A stretch of DNA of 64,000 nt, from the NCBI GenBank assembly GCA_963785245.1, contig CAWAUO010000013.1, forward strand, positions 118,454 to 182,453, in the 5' to 3' direction. The position numbers and the translations under genes are program-made. This document shows, piece after piece, positions 34,836 to 43,891 of the stretch. The notes under the pieces are model-generated. The model was not told the origin of the DNA. It made no database searches and saw nothing but the letters and a program-made list of their open reading frames with translations. The DNA comes from JAHEEL01 sp963785245. GTDB lineage: Bacteria > Actinomycetota > Acidimicrobiia > Spongiisociales > UBA5794. How positions within the stretch are numbered: the stretch's first letter is position 1; every line of letters starts with the position of its first letter.

Positions 34836-36866
34836 TCAGCCGACGGTGGCTAGTTGGTCGAGGATGAAGGCCATCACGAACGCCTCGTCCTTCCAGGCGT
34901 CGTAGCGACCGGACCTCGCGAAGTGCCCGGCACCCATCTCGGTCTTCAAGAGCACCCGGCGATCACCGATCTCGGATACGCGGAGCTTCGCGGCCCACTT
35001 AGCCGGTTCCCAATACTGCACGCGAGGATCGTTGAGTCCGGCGGTAATCAGCAGCGCCGGATAGTCGCCCGCGGAGATGTTCTCGTAGGGGGAATACGAC
35101 CGGAGCCATGCGTACTGCTCCTCGATCTTCGGGTTCCCCCACTCATCCCACTCCACGACGGTGAGCGGCAGGGTCTCGTCGATCATCGTGTTCACGACAT
35201 CCACAAAGGGGACCTCGGCGACGGCAGCCCTGAACCGTTCGGGCTCGAGGTTAACGGCCGCGCCAACGGTCAGCCCGCCGGCGCTGCCGCCACGCACCGC
35301 CACGCGAGCCGGGTCGCCGTAGCCGGCGTCGACGAGGTGGCCGGTAGCGTCGACGACGTCCGTGAACGTGGCCGTCTTGTTCTCCAGCTTCCCGGCCTCG
35401 TACCACGACTTGCCCATCTCACCCCCGCCGCGGACATGGGCAATGGCGTACACGACGCCACGATCGAGCAGACTCAGCCGGGGAATCGAGAACCGGGCCG
35501 GCATCGAGATCTCGTAGGCGCCGTACGCGTAGACGAGGAGCGGGGCCGTGCCGTCGATCGCCGTGTCGGCCCGATGAACGATCGAGACCGGGATCAACGC
35601 TCCGTCTCTGGCCACCGCCCACTGCCTGGCAGCCACGTAGTCGGCCGGGTCGTACCCCCCGAGTACCGGTGTCTGCTTGAGCAGCGTCCGCGAACCTGAG
35701 ACGACATTGTGGTCAACGACGGACGATGGAGTGACCAGTGACTGGTAGCCGTACCGCAGGAGATTCGTCTCGAATTCGTAGTTGGCGCCCGGGGCGAGGT
35801 CATAGACCGACTCCTCGAAGTCGAGATATGAGGCTTCCTCCCGATCGGGGCGAACAATGAGAGCTGCCGGGAGGCCGTCGTGCCGGCCCCACACCACTAC
35901 ATGATCGGCGAAGCAATCCGGCGCTTCGAGCTTTGATCCGGAGACGTGCGACACCACCTCGGTTGGCTCTCCTCCATCTACCGGCACGCGAATCAGGCGA
36001 CCGTCCGCTGATTGATCGTTGGTGACGATCCAGAACTCATCACCGCGATGGTCCACGGTGTACTCGACGCCCTCGACTCGCGGAAGGATCTGGATCGGAT
36101 CGGCAGTGGGGTCGTCGGCGGGTATCGCCTGAGTCTCGCTGGTGATCGCCGACTCTGCCCCAATGAAGACAAACGCCCCGCTGCGGGATCGTCGCACCGA
36201 CAGGTAGTAGCGATCGTCATCCTCCTGCCGCACAAGGACATCGGACGACGCAGGGGTTCCGAGTCGATGCCGCCATACCTGCCACGGCCGCATCGCGGCG
36301 TCGGTCACGGTGTAGAAGTAGTGGAGCGAATCGGACGCCCATGCAGCCCCGTAGGACGTGTTCGGGATCTCGTCATCGAGATCGACGAGCGTGGCGGTGT
36401 CGCGAAAGTGGGTCACATACCGCTCACCGCCGTCGGTGTCGACGCTGTAGCCCACTGTTGCGGCATCAGGGCTGACCGAGAAGTTCGCGAGCCGGAAATA
36501 GTCATGTCCCTCGGCAGTTACGTTCTCGTCGAGCAGCACGTTCTCGGCACCGTCCGGGCCGCCTGCCATCCGGATCCAGATGTCGTACGGACGACCCTCT
36601 TCGGTCCGCTTCGAATACCAGTAGTCGCCCCTCTTGGCCGGCACGGCCAGGTCGGTCTCCTGCGTGCGGTCCTTGATCTCGTTGAAGATTGACTCGCGCA
36701 AGGGCGCAAGGTGGTCGGTCATTGCTTCCGTGTAGGCGTTCTCGGCTTCGAGATAGCTGATGACCTCTGGATCGTTCCGGTCCCGCATCCAGAAGTAGTC
36801 GTCAACGACCGGATCGTCGTGGAGTCGGCGCTCCGTCGGTCGGCGTGAGGCGATTGGTGGTTCCAT
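34836..36866 (-). CDS. S9-family prolyl oligopeptidase / oligopeptidase B-like
   Basis: A 676-residue serine peptidase. An N-terminal seven-bladed propeller (to about 400) precedes the alpha/beta-hydrolase domain with the nucleophile RGGSAGG, the Asp in AGLNDPRVQYWE and the His in GAGHFARSG. HVRGGGEMG is the oxyanion-side motif of the oligopeptidase B group (cleavage after basic residues). ATG 36866 (MEPPIASRR) is the real start. The frame is open to 37058, but the extra 64 codons are a translation of two R1 repeat copies (ENPGFAAS twice) and are not protein. Confidence 0.88.
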   Translation of the reverse strand: MEPPIASRRPTERRLHDDPVVDDYFWMRDRNDPEVISYLEAENAYTEAMTDHLAPLRESIFNEIKDRTQETDLAVPAKRGDYWYSKRTEEGRPYDIWIRMAGGPDGAENVLLDENVTAEGHDYFRLANFSVSPDAATVGYSVDTDGGERYVTHFRDTATLVDLDDEIPNTSYGAAWASDSLHYFYTVTDAAMRPWQVWRHRLGTPASSDVLVRQEDDDRYYLSVRRSRSGAFVFIGAESAITSETQAIPADDPTADPIQILPRVEGVEYTVDHRGDEFWIVTNDQSADGRLIRVPVDGGEPTEVVSHVSGSKLEAPDCFADHVVVWGRHDGLPAALIVRPDREEASYLDFEESVYDLAPGANYEFETNLLRYGYQSLVTPSSVVDHNVVSGSRTLLKQTPVLGGYDPADYVAARQWAVARDGALIPVSIVHRADTAIDGTAPLLVYAYGAYEISMPARFSIPRLSLLDRGVVYAIAHVRGGGEMGKSWYEAGKLENKTATFTDVVDATGHLVDAGYGDPARVAVRGGSAGGLTVGAAVNLEPERFRAAVAEVPFVDVVNTMIDETLPLTVVEWDEWGNPKIEEQYAWLRSYSPYENISAGDYPALLITAGLNDPRVQYWEPAKWAAKLRVSEIGDRRVLLKTEMGAGHFARSGRYDAWKDEAFVMAFILDQLATVG

Positions 36867-36907
36867 ACCCCGCGACCCTACCGAACCCACGGTCCTCCAC
36901 CCCGTAT

Positions 36908-37027
36908 GCGACGCCGCGAACCCAGGGTTCTCCACCTCGCATATGACGCCGACAGCCCACAGAACGACCGACGCCGCGAACCCTGGGTTCTCCACCTCGT
37001 ATATGACGCCGTGAACCCTGGGTTTCC
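36908..37027 (+). repeat. R1 repeat, two full copies and a partial one in tandem
   Basis: Copies begin near 36908, 36970 and 37010. The first two have the palindromic core GAACCC(A/T)GGGTTC followed by TCCACCTCG(C/T)ATATGACGCC; the first also has the GCCCACAGAAC block. The third stops after GAACCCTGGGTTT. They fill the divergent gap between the S9 peptidase and LOG-like genes, so promoters must lie in or beside them. Confidence 0.85.
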
Positions 37028-37056
37028 AGCGTTGGTGGGCGCTAGCCTCGACGGCC

Positions 37057-37596
37057 ATGAATGTCGTAGCCGTATTTGGAGCCTCCGCACCGCAGCCCGG
37101 TGATCCGGACTATGAGGAGGGCATCCGCTGCGGGCGCCTGCTCACCGAAGCAGGATTCGCCGTCGCCACCGGTGGCTATGCCGGGCTGATGGAAGCCGTC
37201 TCCCTCGGTGCACGCCAAGCCGGCGGCCGGGTGATCGGAGTGACCGTTCCCGACGTATTCCCGGATCGCCCCGGCGGCAACGACCACCTGACCGAAGAGA
37301 CCAGAGCGGCCTCGCTCCTCGAACGAATCCATGAGATGGTCGAGGTCTCCGTCGCATCTATCTCCCTACCCGGCTCTCTCGGAACGGCGACCGAACTCAT
37401 CGTTGCGTGGAACCTCGCGTTCGTAGCCCGCTTCGCCGACTCGGAACCGAAGCCGGTCATCGCGGTAGGTGACCAGTGGCAACGACTCGTCCCGCTCCTG
37501 ACCACCGAACTCGAGACCGACGGTTCGCTGGTGACACTGGTCGGAACCGTCGATGAGGCCGTTGAGGCGATCGCCTCGGCGCTCAGCGATCGATGA
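37057..37596 (+). CDS. LOG-family (TIGR00725-like) protein
   Basis: A 179-residue Rossmann-fold protein. AVFGASAPQPGDPDYEEG, ATGGYAGLMEAVSLGA and SLPGSLGTATELIVAW correspond to the GGGxxGLMG and PGGxGTxxE nucleotide-binding motifs of LOG/lysine-decarboxylase-like proteins, with SLG in place of GxG. LOG enzymes are cytokinin-nucleotide phosphoribohydrolases; in bacteria the substrate is often unknown. The stop overlaps the next gene by four bases (ATGA at 37593), making it the first gene of the osmoprotectant operon. Confidence 0.75.
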   Translation: MNVVAVFGASAPQPGDPDYEEGIRCGRLLTEAGFAVATGGYAGLMEAVSLGARQAGGRVIGVTVPDVFPDRPGGNDHLTEETRAASLLERIHEMVEVSVASISLPGSLGTATELIVAWNLAFVARFADSEPKPVIAVGDQWQRLVPLLTTELETDGSLVTLVGTVDEAVEAIASALSDR

Positions 37597-38681
37597 TCGA
37601 CCTCGAGAACCTGACCAAGACGTTTCCCGGCTCGCAATCACCCGCGGTCGACCGACTCAGCCTGCACGTCGACCGCGGCGAGATCGTCGTGTTCGTCGGT
37701 CCCTCGGGATGCGGCAAGACGACGACGCTGAAGATGATCAACCGCCTCGTCGAGCCGACGTCGGGAACCATCCGGATCGAAGGCAAGTCGGTTGAAGCCG
37801 TACCGGTACACGAACTGCGCCGAGGAATCGGGTATGTCATCCAACAGATCGGTCTCTTTCCCCACCGCACGATCCGACAGAACATCGGGACCGTGCCGGG
37901 CCTCCTCGACTGGGACAAGGGAAAGATCAATGAGCGGGTCGACGAACTCACCGAACTCGTCGCTCTCGATCCCGACATGCTCGATCGCTACCCCGCCGCG
38001 CTCTCCGGTGGTCAGCGCCAGAGGGTCGGAGTCGCCCGCGCACTCGCAGCCGACCCGCCGGTCCTCCTGATGGACGAACCGTTCGGCGCTGTGGACCCGA
38101 TCGTGCGGGCGCACCTTCAGGACGAACTCCTGTCCCTCCAGCAACGGCTCCACAAGACCATCGCCCTGGTCACCCACGACATCGACGAGGCCATCAAGCT
38201 CGGCGACCGCGTCGCAATCCTCAGCGAAGGTGGACATCTCGAGCAGTACGGCTCGCCGGCCGAGATCCTCCGCGAGCCGGCAAATCCCTTCGTGGCGGAC
38301 TTCCTCGGGACCGATCGTGGTATCAAGCGCCTCTCGTTGATCCCGATCTCGGATCTCGATCTCGAAACCGGTCCGGTCGTCGACCGCAGCGCGTCGCACG
38401 CCGAGGCCGTTGCCACCGCCCTCGAATACGGAACCGACTGGGTCGCCGTTGGCACGGGCACCACCATCGACGGTTGGGTACGCATCGCACGCATCCCGTC
38501 CAACGGTGTCCACGGAGTCGAGGTCGAACCATTCCTGACACGGCTCGACCGAAGCGCCTCACTCAAGGAAGCACTCGACGCCGTGGTGTCATCCCACACA
38601 TCGGTCGCCGCCGTGTTCGACGGATCGGAGCTGCTCGGCATGGTGACCGCGGCCGCCATCAGTCGAGAGATCCTCCAGTGA
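37593..38681 (+). CDS. opuCA: Osmoprotectant ABC importer, ATPase subunit
   Basis: A 362-residue ATPase of the glycine betaine/choline/carnitine family. Walker A GPSGCGKTT, Q-loop IGYVIQQIGLFPHRTI, signature LSGGQRQRVGVARAL, Walker B VLLMDEPFGAVDP, H-loop THD. After the ATPase (about 240 residues) come two CBS-like motifs (SASHAEAVATALEYG and SASLKEALDAVVSSH), which sense ionic strength in OpuC/OpuA-type importers. GTGA overlap with the first permease gene. Confidence 0.9.
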   Translation: MIDLENLTKTFPGSQSPAVDRLSLHVDRGEIVVFVGPSGCGKTTTLKMINRLVEPTSGTIRIEGKSVEAVPVHELRRGIGYVIQQIGLFPHRTIRQNIGTVPGLLDWDKGKINERVDELTELVALDPDMLDRYPAALSGGQRQRVGVARALAADPPVLLMDEPFGAVDPIVRAHLQDELLSLQQRLHKTIALVTHDIDEAIKLGDRVAILSEGGHLEQYGSPAEILREPANPFVADFLGTDRGIKRLSLIPISDLDLETGPVVDRSASHAEAVATALEYGTDWVAVGTGTTIDGWVRIARIPSNGVHGVEVEPFLTRLDRSASLKEALDAVVSSHTSVAAVFDGSELLGMVTAAAISREILQ

Positions 38682-39364
38682 TCCATCTGGCGCAGACGAC
38701 CGGCGGGTTCTTCTCGTGGGAGTGGGTGTTCAACCACCTCGACGACATCTGGGACCGCACGGTCGAACACCTCATCCTCACCGCCATCGCGGTCACGGTG
38801 GGGATGCTGATCAGCCTCGCGCTCTCGCTGATTGCTCTCCGGTATCGATGGACCTACTCCCCCATCACATGGGTTACCGGCATCCTCTACACGATTCCGA
38901 GCCTCGCCCTGTTCGCGTTCCTGGTCCCCATCACCGGCCTCTCGATCCTCACTGCCGAGATCGGCCTCGTCTCGTACACCCTCCTGATCCTGATCAGAAA
39001 CACCGTGGCCGGGATCGACGGCGTGCCGGCAGCAACCGTCGAGTCGGCCCGCGGGATGGGGTACACCAATCGTGGCCTCTTCTTCTCGGTCGAGCTCCCC
39101 CTCGCCTTACCAGTGATCATCGCCGGTATCAGGATTGCGGCGGTGACGACGATCGGCCTCGTGACGGTGACCGCGCTGATCGGCCAGGGAGGTCTTGGGT
39201 TCTTCATCCTTCGCGGCCTCAATCTGTTCTACTCGCCGATCGGTACGACCCAGATCGTCGTCGGCACGATTGTCTCCGTCGCTCTTGCCGTGATCGTCGA
39301 CCTCAGCCTCGTCGGCATCCAGCACCTGGCAACACCGTGGTCGAGAGGAAGGGCCGCGGCATGA
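38678..39364 (+). CDS. opuCB: Osmoprotectant ABC importer, permease subunit
   Basis: A 228-residue permease with about six helices. The EAA-like coupling loop is GMGYTNRGLFFSVELPLALPVIIAGIR. GTG 38678 overlaps the ATPase stop, so translation is coupled. It pairs with the second permease to form the channel. Confidence 0.88.
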   Translation: MIHLAQTTGGFFSWEWVFNHLDDIWDRTVEHLILTAIAVTVGMLISLALSLIALRYRWTYSPITWVTGILYTIPSLALFAFLVPITGLSILTAEIGLVSYTLLILIRNTVAGIDGVPAATVESARGMGYTNRGLFFSVELPLALPVIIAGIRIAAVTTIGLVTVTALIGQGGLGFFILRGLNLFYSPIGTTQIVVGTIVSVALAVIVDLSLVGIQHLATPWSRGRAAA

Positions 39365-40071
39365 TCGAGTTTCTTGGAGAGGTTCTTGCCTGGTTCGGAG
39401 ACCCCGACAGTTGGATCGGACCGGCCGGCATCCTCAACCGTCTCCGCGAGCACGTGCAGTTGACCGCCGCCGCAACCATTGCTGCAGCACTCCTCGCCAT
39501 TCCGCCTGCTCTGTGGCTCGGACACCGCCGCCTTGGAGGCACGTTCGTGGTTGCAGTCGTGAACATCGGCCGTGCAGTTCCATCATTCGCGATCGTGGTT
39601 CTGTTCCTCCCTATCAGCATTCGCCTCGGCCTGGGAATCGGCTTCTGGCCGACGTTCCTGGCACTCCTCTTCCTCGCGGTCCCGCCGATGTTCACCAACA
39701 CATACACCGGTGTCGCAGGCGTCGACCCCGATCTCGTCGAGTCATCCCGAGGGATGGGCATGACGGACCGAGAGGTGCTCACCAAGGTCGAACTCCCCAT
39801 GGCTTCGCCGGTGATCCTCGCCGCCGTCCGGGTGGCAACGGTGCAGGTCGCGGCGACGGCCACACTCGGAGCCCTCGTCGGCTGGGGCGGACTGGGGCGG
39901 TTCATCGTCGATGGGTTCTCGGTCCGCGACAACGTGCTGGTCTTCGCCGGCGCCATCCTCGTGGCGGGTCTCGCCATCTTCCTCGAGGTGCTCCTCGGGT
40001 GGGTTGAGCGACGCGTGGTACCAACCACGCTTCAGTCGCGATCGGACATCGTCGAGACCGTCGTCGCATGA
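39361..40071 (+). CDS. Osmoprotectant ABC importer, second permease subunit
   Basis: A 236-residue permease starting at ATG 39361 in an ATGA overlap with the preceding gene. About six helices; coupling loop GMGMTDREVLTKVELPMASPVILAAVR. Same family as the previous gene. The two permeases make a heterodimer, as in OpuCB/OpuCD. The final 25 residues are polar. Confidence 0.88.
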   Translation: MIEFLGEVLAWFGDPDSWIGPAGILNRLREHVQLTAAATIAAALLAIPPALWLGHRRLGGTFVVAVVNIGRAVPSFAIVVLFLPISIRLGLGIGFWPTFLALLFLAVPPMFTNTYTGVAGVDPDLVESSRGMGMTDREVLTKVELPMASPVILAAVRVATVQVAATATLGALVGWGGLGRFIVDGFSVRDNVLVFAGAILVAGLAIFLEVLLGWVERRVVPTTLQSRSDIVETVVA

Positions 40072-40144
40072 GCGCGGAAGAACTTCGGTGTTTGGCCGGT
40101 TCCCCTCGCTAGGTTGAAGATCAATCGATATCCGGGAGGAACCC

Positions 40145-41062
40145 ATGCGGAAACCACTCCGCAGAACCATCGCTGGGGCGGCCATCGTCGCGTTCGCGCT
40201 CATCGCGGCCGCGTGCGGGTCGGGTGGCGACGGTGAAGCCAAAGACGGACCAACGATCAAGATCGGCTCTGCGAACTTCAGCGAGAGCGCCCTCGTCGCC
40301 GAGATCTACGCGCAGACCCTCGAGGCCGAGGGATATCAGGTGGAGCGCAAGCTCAACACCGGGAACCGCGAGATCTACGCACCGGCCCTCGAATCGGGCG
40401 AACTGGACCTGATCCCCGAATACATCGGGTCGATTCTGACGTACCTCGGCGGCACAGCATCGTCGAATTCAGACGAGACCTATGCAGCACTCCAGGCAGC
40501 GTGGGAACCGGCAGGCATCCAGGTGCTGGACTATGCGCCGGCGCAGGACAAGAACGGCTTCGCCGTGACACAGGCAACCGCCGACTCGCTCAGCCTCACG
40601 AAGGTCTCAGATCTTGCTGCGGTGAACGGCACGCTGGTCCTCGGTGGGCCGCCGGAATGTCCCGAACGCGAATTCTGCTTGAAGGGTCTCGAGAGTGTCT
40701 ACGGCCTCGATTTCGCAGAGTTCAAGCCACTCGACGCTGGTGGACCGATCACGGTTGCAGCGCTTGAAGGCGACGAGATCCAGGTCGGCCTGATGTTCAC
40801 GAGCGACGGCACGATCCTCGCCAAGGGATTCGTTCTGCTCGAGGACGACAAGGCGCTGCAGCCGTCGGAGAACCTCGCTCCCGCGGTTCGTTCCGAGATC
40901 ACCGACGCATATGGCGACGACTTCGCCGACGCGCTCAACGCGGTGTCGCTGAAGCTCACGACCACCGAACTCATCTCGCTCAACAAGCTCGTCGGCATCG
41001 ACGGCGAGGACCCGGAGACGGTCGTCGCGGACTGGCTGAAGGCCGTTGGGATTACCGAGTAG
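40145..41062 (+). CDS. opuCC: Osmoprotectant-binding lipoprotein
   Basis: A 305-residue extracytoplasmic binding protein. Signal peptide with lipobox LIAAAC; Cys24 is lipidated. The OpuAC-type fold follows: IGSANFSESALVAEIYAQTLEAEG at the start, NREIYAPALESGELDLIPEYIG, and the LNKLVGIDGEDPETVVADWL end typical of the family. GGGAGGA lies six bases before the ATG. It closes the importer operon; a strong hairpin at 41081-41108 follows. Confidence 0.9.
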   Translation: MRKPLRRTIAGAAIVAFALIAAACGSGGDGEAKDGPTIKIGSANFSESALVAEIYAQTLEAEGYQVERKLNTGNREIYAPALESGELDLIPEYIGSILTYLGGTASSNSDETYAALQAAWEPAGIQVLDYAPAQDKNGFAVTQATADSLSLTKVSDLAAVNGTLVLGGPPECPEREFCLKGLESVYGLDFAEFKPLDAGGPITVAALEGDEIQVGLMFTSDGTILAKGFVLLEDDKALQPSENLAPAVRSEITDAYGDDFADALNAVSLKLTTTELISLNKLVGIDGEDPETVVADWLKAVGITE

Positions 41063-41968
41063 GCAAGTAGCTGAGTAGCTGAGGGCCGGGACTGGTGTCC
41101 CGGCCCTCGAGCGCGCTACGGACGCTGCCTTCGTCCCTCGGGCTGCTCCGATGAGCGTCCCGATCAGGCCTGCGGCGGCGACGATGAAGCCGAACACCGT
41201 CAGCCAGATTCCGCCGGCGGTCAGAGAACGCGAGAAGACGGTGTAGCCGTTCTCGACGAGGACACGGCTGATCGAATCGTCGATGCGGGAGGGAACGAGC
41301 GCCTCGCCTGCCAAGCTCCAGAGCACCACGCCGCCACCGGCGATCAGCACGGCCAAGCCGACAATCATCACCGCAACGGTTCGGCGTGTGGCCAACATCA
41401 CAACCGCAATCGCGAGGAACACCGCGACAGCAGCAGCAATCACCGACACCGCAGGAACCCAACCCACCGCCCTCCCGATCGCCGGCAGCGCTTCCTCATC
41501 CAGGATGACGACGTCCTCAAACACGTCTACCGGGATCCGCTCCGCAAGATCGGGAGAGATCCGTGCGATCGGCTCGACCAGGACGTCGCGCACGGCGCTC
41601 AGATCCGCGACGAACGGTCCGTCTTCTCCCGACATGACCTGCCGGTGACCGGCAACGATGAGATTGTCGATCGCCGTGTCGAAAGCCCCTGAGTCCAGGA
41701 TCACAACAATCGCCCGTTCCCCGGCACCGCGCACCAACGCGAGGAGAGGCACAGCATCGACCGCTTTCTCCATCAATCGCTCGGCGAGCACCTGCTGAGA
41801 CGTGTCCATCTCGAGGACTTCGGTCGCGTGATCGAGGAACGCTGCCTCCTGCACGACGGTGCGATTCAGCCAGAACGCGACGACAGCAACGAAGGTCAGG
41901 ATCGAGATCAGTGCCCCGATTGCGATCATCGTGACGACGGAACGGATGGTGCACTCCTCGGATACCAC
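41052..41968 (-). CDS. Membrane protein of unknown function, probable frameshift near the 3' end
   Basis: GTG 41968 starts a protein of about 300 residues: helix about 14-32, extracytoplasmic domain of about 120 residues, then helices around 165-184, 190-208 and 240-262. As given, the frame does not stop after the last helix; it runs through the terminator hairpin and 450 bases antisense to the binding-protein gene, to 40607. A shift in the CG-rich GCGCGC run near 41110-41117 would give a normal stop at 41052 just past the hairpin. The protein part to about residue 280 is credible. ATG 41929 is an alternative start. Family not recognised; similar layouts occur in actinobacterial YhgE/DUF-type integral proteins. 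Confidence 0.5.
41081..41108. terminator. Strong hairpin terminator of the osmoprotectant operon
   Basis: 12-bp stem GAGGGCCGGGAC / GTCCCGGCCCTC with loop TGGT, 19 bp after the binding protein stop. It may also end the convergent membrane protein transcript, although that reading frame crosses it. Confidence 0.85.
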
Positions 41969-42092
41969 ACGAAACCCTACCGATCGGTCCAGACAACGCC
42001 CCCCCAACGGAATCAGACTCACGAACCACAAAGCGACTAGCGTTGAATCGACCGATCCTTGTGGATCGGTTCCTCTAGGGAAGGAGGCACCC

Positions 42093-43817
42093 TTGAAACG
42101 AATCAGCAAACTACTCATCCTCGTCTTCGCGATGGCCCTCATCGCTGCGGCATGTGCCGGCACGTCGGACGACACGACGACCACCACAGCCGCCGAAGGC
42201 GGTACGGAGGAGACCACGACGACGGCGCCTGCCGAGACCACGACGACGACCACCGCCGCTCCCGATCCTGGCTTCGAAGGCTATGTCCTCGATGCCGGCG
42301 GTTGTGACTACGGAGGCCGGGTCGAGACGCTCTCGGCTATTGACGAGTTCACCGTTGAATTCGACCTCTGTGGACCGCACCCCGCGTTCCTGCAGCAGAT
42401 CGCGTTCAGCGTCTTCGGCATCCAGCCGGAAGAGCATCTCGAAGCAACCGGCGGAGCCCCGCTCGACAGTCCGGTCGGAACCGGCCCGTACATGTTGGAA
42501 GAGTGGGTGCGCGGTGACTCGGTCATCTACACCCGCAACGACGACTACTACGGCCAGGTTGCACCGCACGAGACAGCTGTCTTGAAGTGGTCCACGGAGA
42601 GCGCGGGACGACTCCTCGAGCTGCAGAGCGGCAATGCCTCAGGCATGACGTTCCCAGGCCCGGAGGACTTCGCGACCATCGACAACGATCCGAATCTTGT
42701 TCTGCTCAACAAGCCAGAGCCGAACATCTTCTACATGGGATTCACGAACACGTTCACGCCATGGGACAACCCGGATGTGCGCAAGGCCGTTGCCCTCGGC
42801 ATCGACCGTCAGCGCATCGTGGACACGTTCTACCCACCGGGGTCCGAGACCGCCTCGCACTTCACACCGTGCTCGGTTGAGAACGGGTGTCAGGGCGATC
42901 CTTGGTACGACTTCGACGTCGAAGCAGCCAAGGCCCTCCTTGAAGGTGCCGGGCTCGGTGATGGATTCGACACCACGATCTACTACCGCGACGTGACCCG
43001 CGGCTACCTGCCCACACCGGGCAACGTCGCCGCCGATATTCAGGCTCAGCTCAAGGAGAACCTGAACATCAACGCCACGGTTGAGGTCATGGAGTCCGGC
43101 GAATTCATCCAGACGTCCTCCGCGGGCGGCCTGGACGGCATTCACCTGCTGGGATGGACGGGCGACTACCCGCACGTCACGAACTTCCTGGACTTCCACT
43201 TCGCAGAGACGAACGCTCAGTTCGGAGATCCCTATCCGGAGATCTACGAACCGCTCGCCGAGGCAGCCCAGACGGCCGACCCGGCAGCAGCGGCGCCGCT
43301 CTACGAGCAGGCGAACAACGCCATCAAGGAACTGGTACCCATGGTTGCCGTTGCACATGCCGGTAGCGCTTTCGGCGCCACGGCGGATGTGACTGGCGCC
43401 TATGCCCCGCCGTGGGGTCAGGTCATGTTCAACTTCTGGGACAACGGAACCGACACCATGGTCTTCATGCAAGGCAACGAGCCCATCTCGTTGTACTGCG
43501 CCGATGAGACCGATGGCGAGTCGCTCCGTGCCTGCGCCCAGGTCGTCGAAGCCCTCTACAGCTACACACCGGACGGTGCGGTCCAGCCGCAGCTCGCAAC
43601 CGAGTGTGTGCCGAATGAGGATCTGTCCGTCTGGACGTGCTCGCTCCGCCAGGGCGTCACATTCCATGACGGTTCGACCCTGGACGCGAACGATGTCGTG
43701 GCTTCGTACACGGCTGGTCTTGATGCAGCGAGTCCTCTGCACACCGGCAACAGCGGTGTGTTCGAGTACTACGACTACCTCTGGGGCCTGATCAACGCTC
43801 CGGAAGCCGAGGGTTAG
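42093..43817 (+). CDS. Oligopeptide-binding lipoprotein (SBP_bac_5), apparently circularly permuted
   Basis: A 574-residue lipoprotein: signal, lipobox IAAAC (Cys21), Thr-rich linker to about residue 55. TTG 42093 is set by AAGGAGG five bases upstream. The mature part has all SBP_bac_5 elements but in rotated order. It opens with the normally central DEFTVEFDLCGPHPAF, SPVGTGPYMLEEW, YTRNDDYY and DVRKAVALGIDRQRIV, goes to the usual C-terminal region near 450, then continues with the normal N-terminal lobe: EALYSYTPDG, CSLRQGVTFHDGSTLDANDVV at about 516-536, and ends FEYYDYLWGLINAPE. In standard proteins that last piece directly precedes the first. It is the only binding protein of the peptide importer genes behind it, so it is probably functional. 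Confidence 0.85.
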   Translation: MKRISKLLILVFAMALIAAACAGTSDDTTTTTAAEGGTEETTTTAPAETTTTTTAAPDPGFEGYVLDAGGCDYGGRVETLSAIDEFTVEFDLCGPHPAFLQQIAFSVFGIQPEEHLEATGGAPLDSPVGTGPYMLEEWVRGDSVIYTRNDDYYGQVAPHETAVLKWSTESAGRLLELQSGNASGMTFPGPEDFATIDNDPNLVLLNKPEPNIFYMGFTNTFTPWDNPDVRKAVALGIDRQRIVDTFYPPGSETASHFTPCSVENGCQGDPWYDFDVEAAKALLEGAGLGDGFDTTIYYRDVTRGYLPTPGNVAADIQAQLKENLNINATVEVMESGEFIQTSSAGGLDGIHLLGWTGDYPHVTNFLDFHFAETNAQFGDPYPEIYEPLAEAAQTADPAAAAPLYEQANNAIKELVPMVAVAHAGSAFGATADVTGAYAPPWGQVMFNFWDNGTDTMVFMQGNEPISLYCADETDGESLRACAQVVEALYSYTPDGAVQPQLATECVPNEDLSVWTCSLRQGVTFHDGSTLDANDVVASYTAGLDAASPLHTGNSGVFEYYDYLWGLINAPEAEG

Positions 43818-43838
43818 AGCCCTCGGGCAACTCGTAGG

Positions 43839-43867
43839 AAGCGGGGGAGGCGTTGCCTCCCCCGCTT
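43839..43867 (+). terminator. Hairpin between binding protein and permease genes
   Basis: 13-bp stem AAGCGGGGGAGGC / GCCTCCCCCGCTT with loop GTT, then TCG. It lies 22 bp after the binding protein stop and 25 bp before the permease ATG. Partial termination here would give the usual excess of binding protein over transporter. Confidence 0.8.
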
Positions 43868-43891
43868 TCGTCTACGCTCCCACCTACACGC

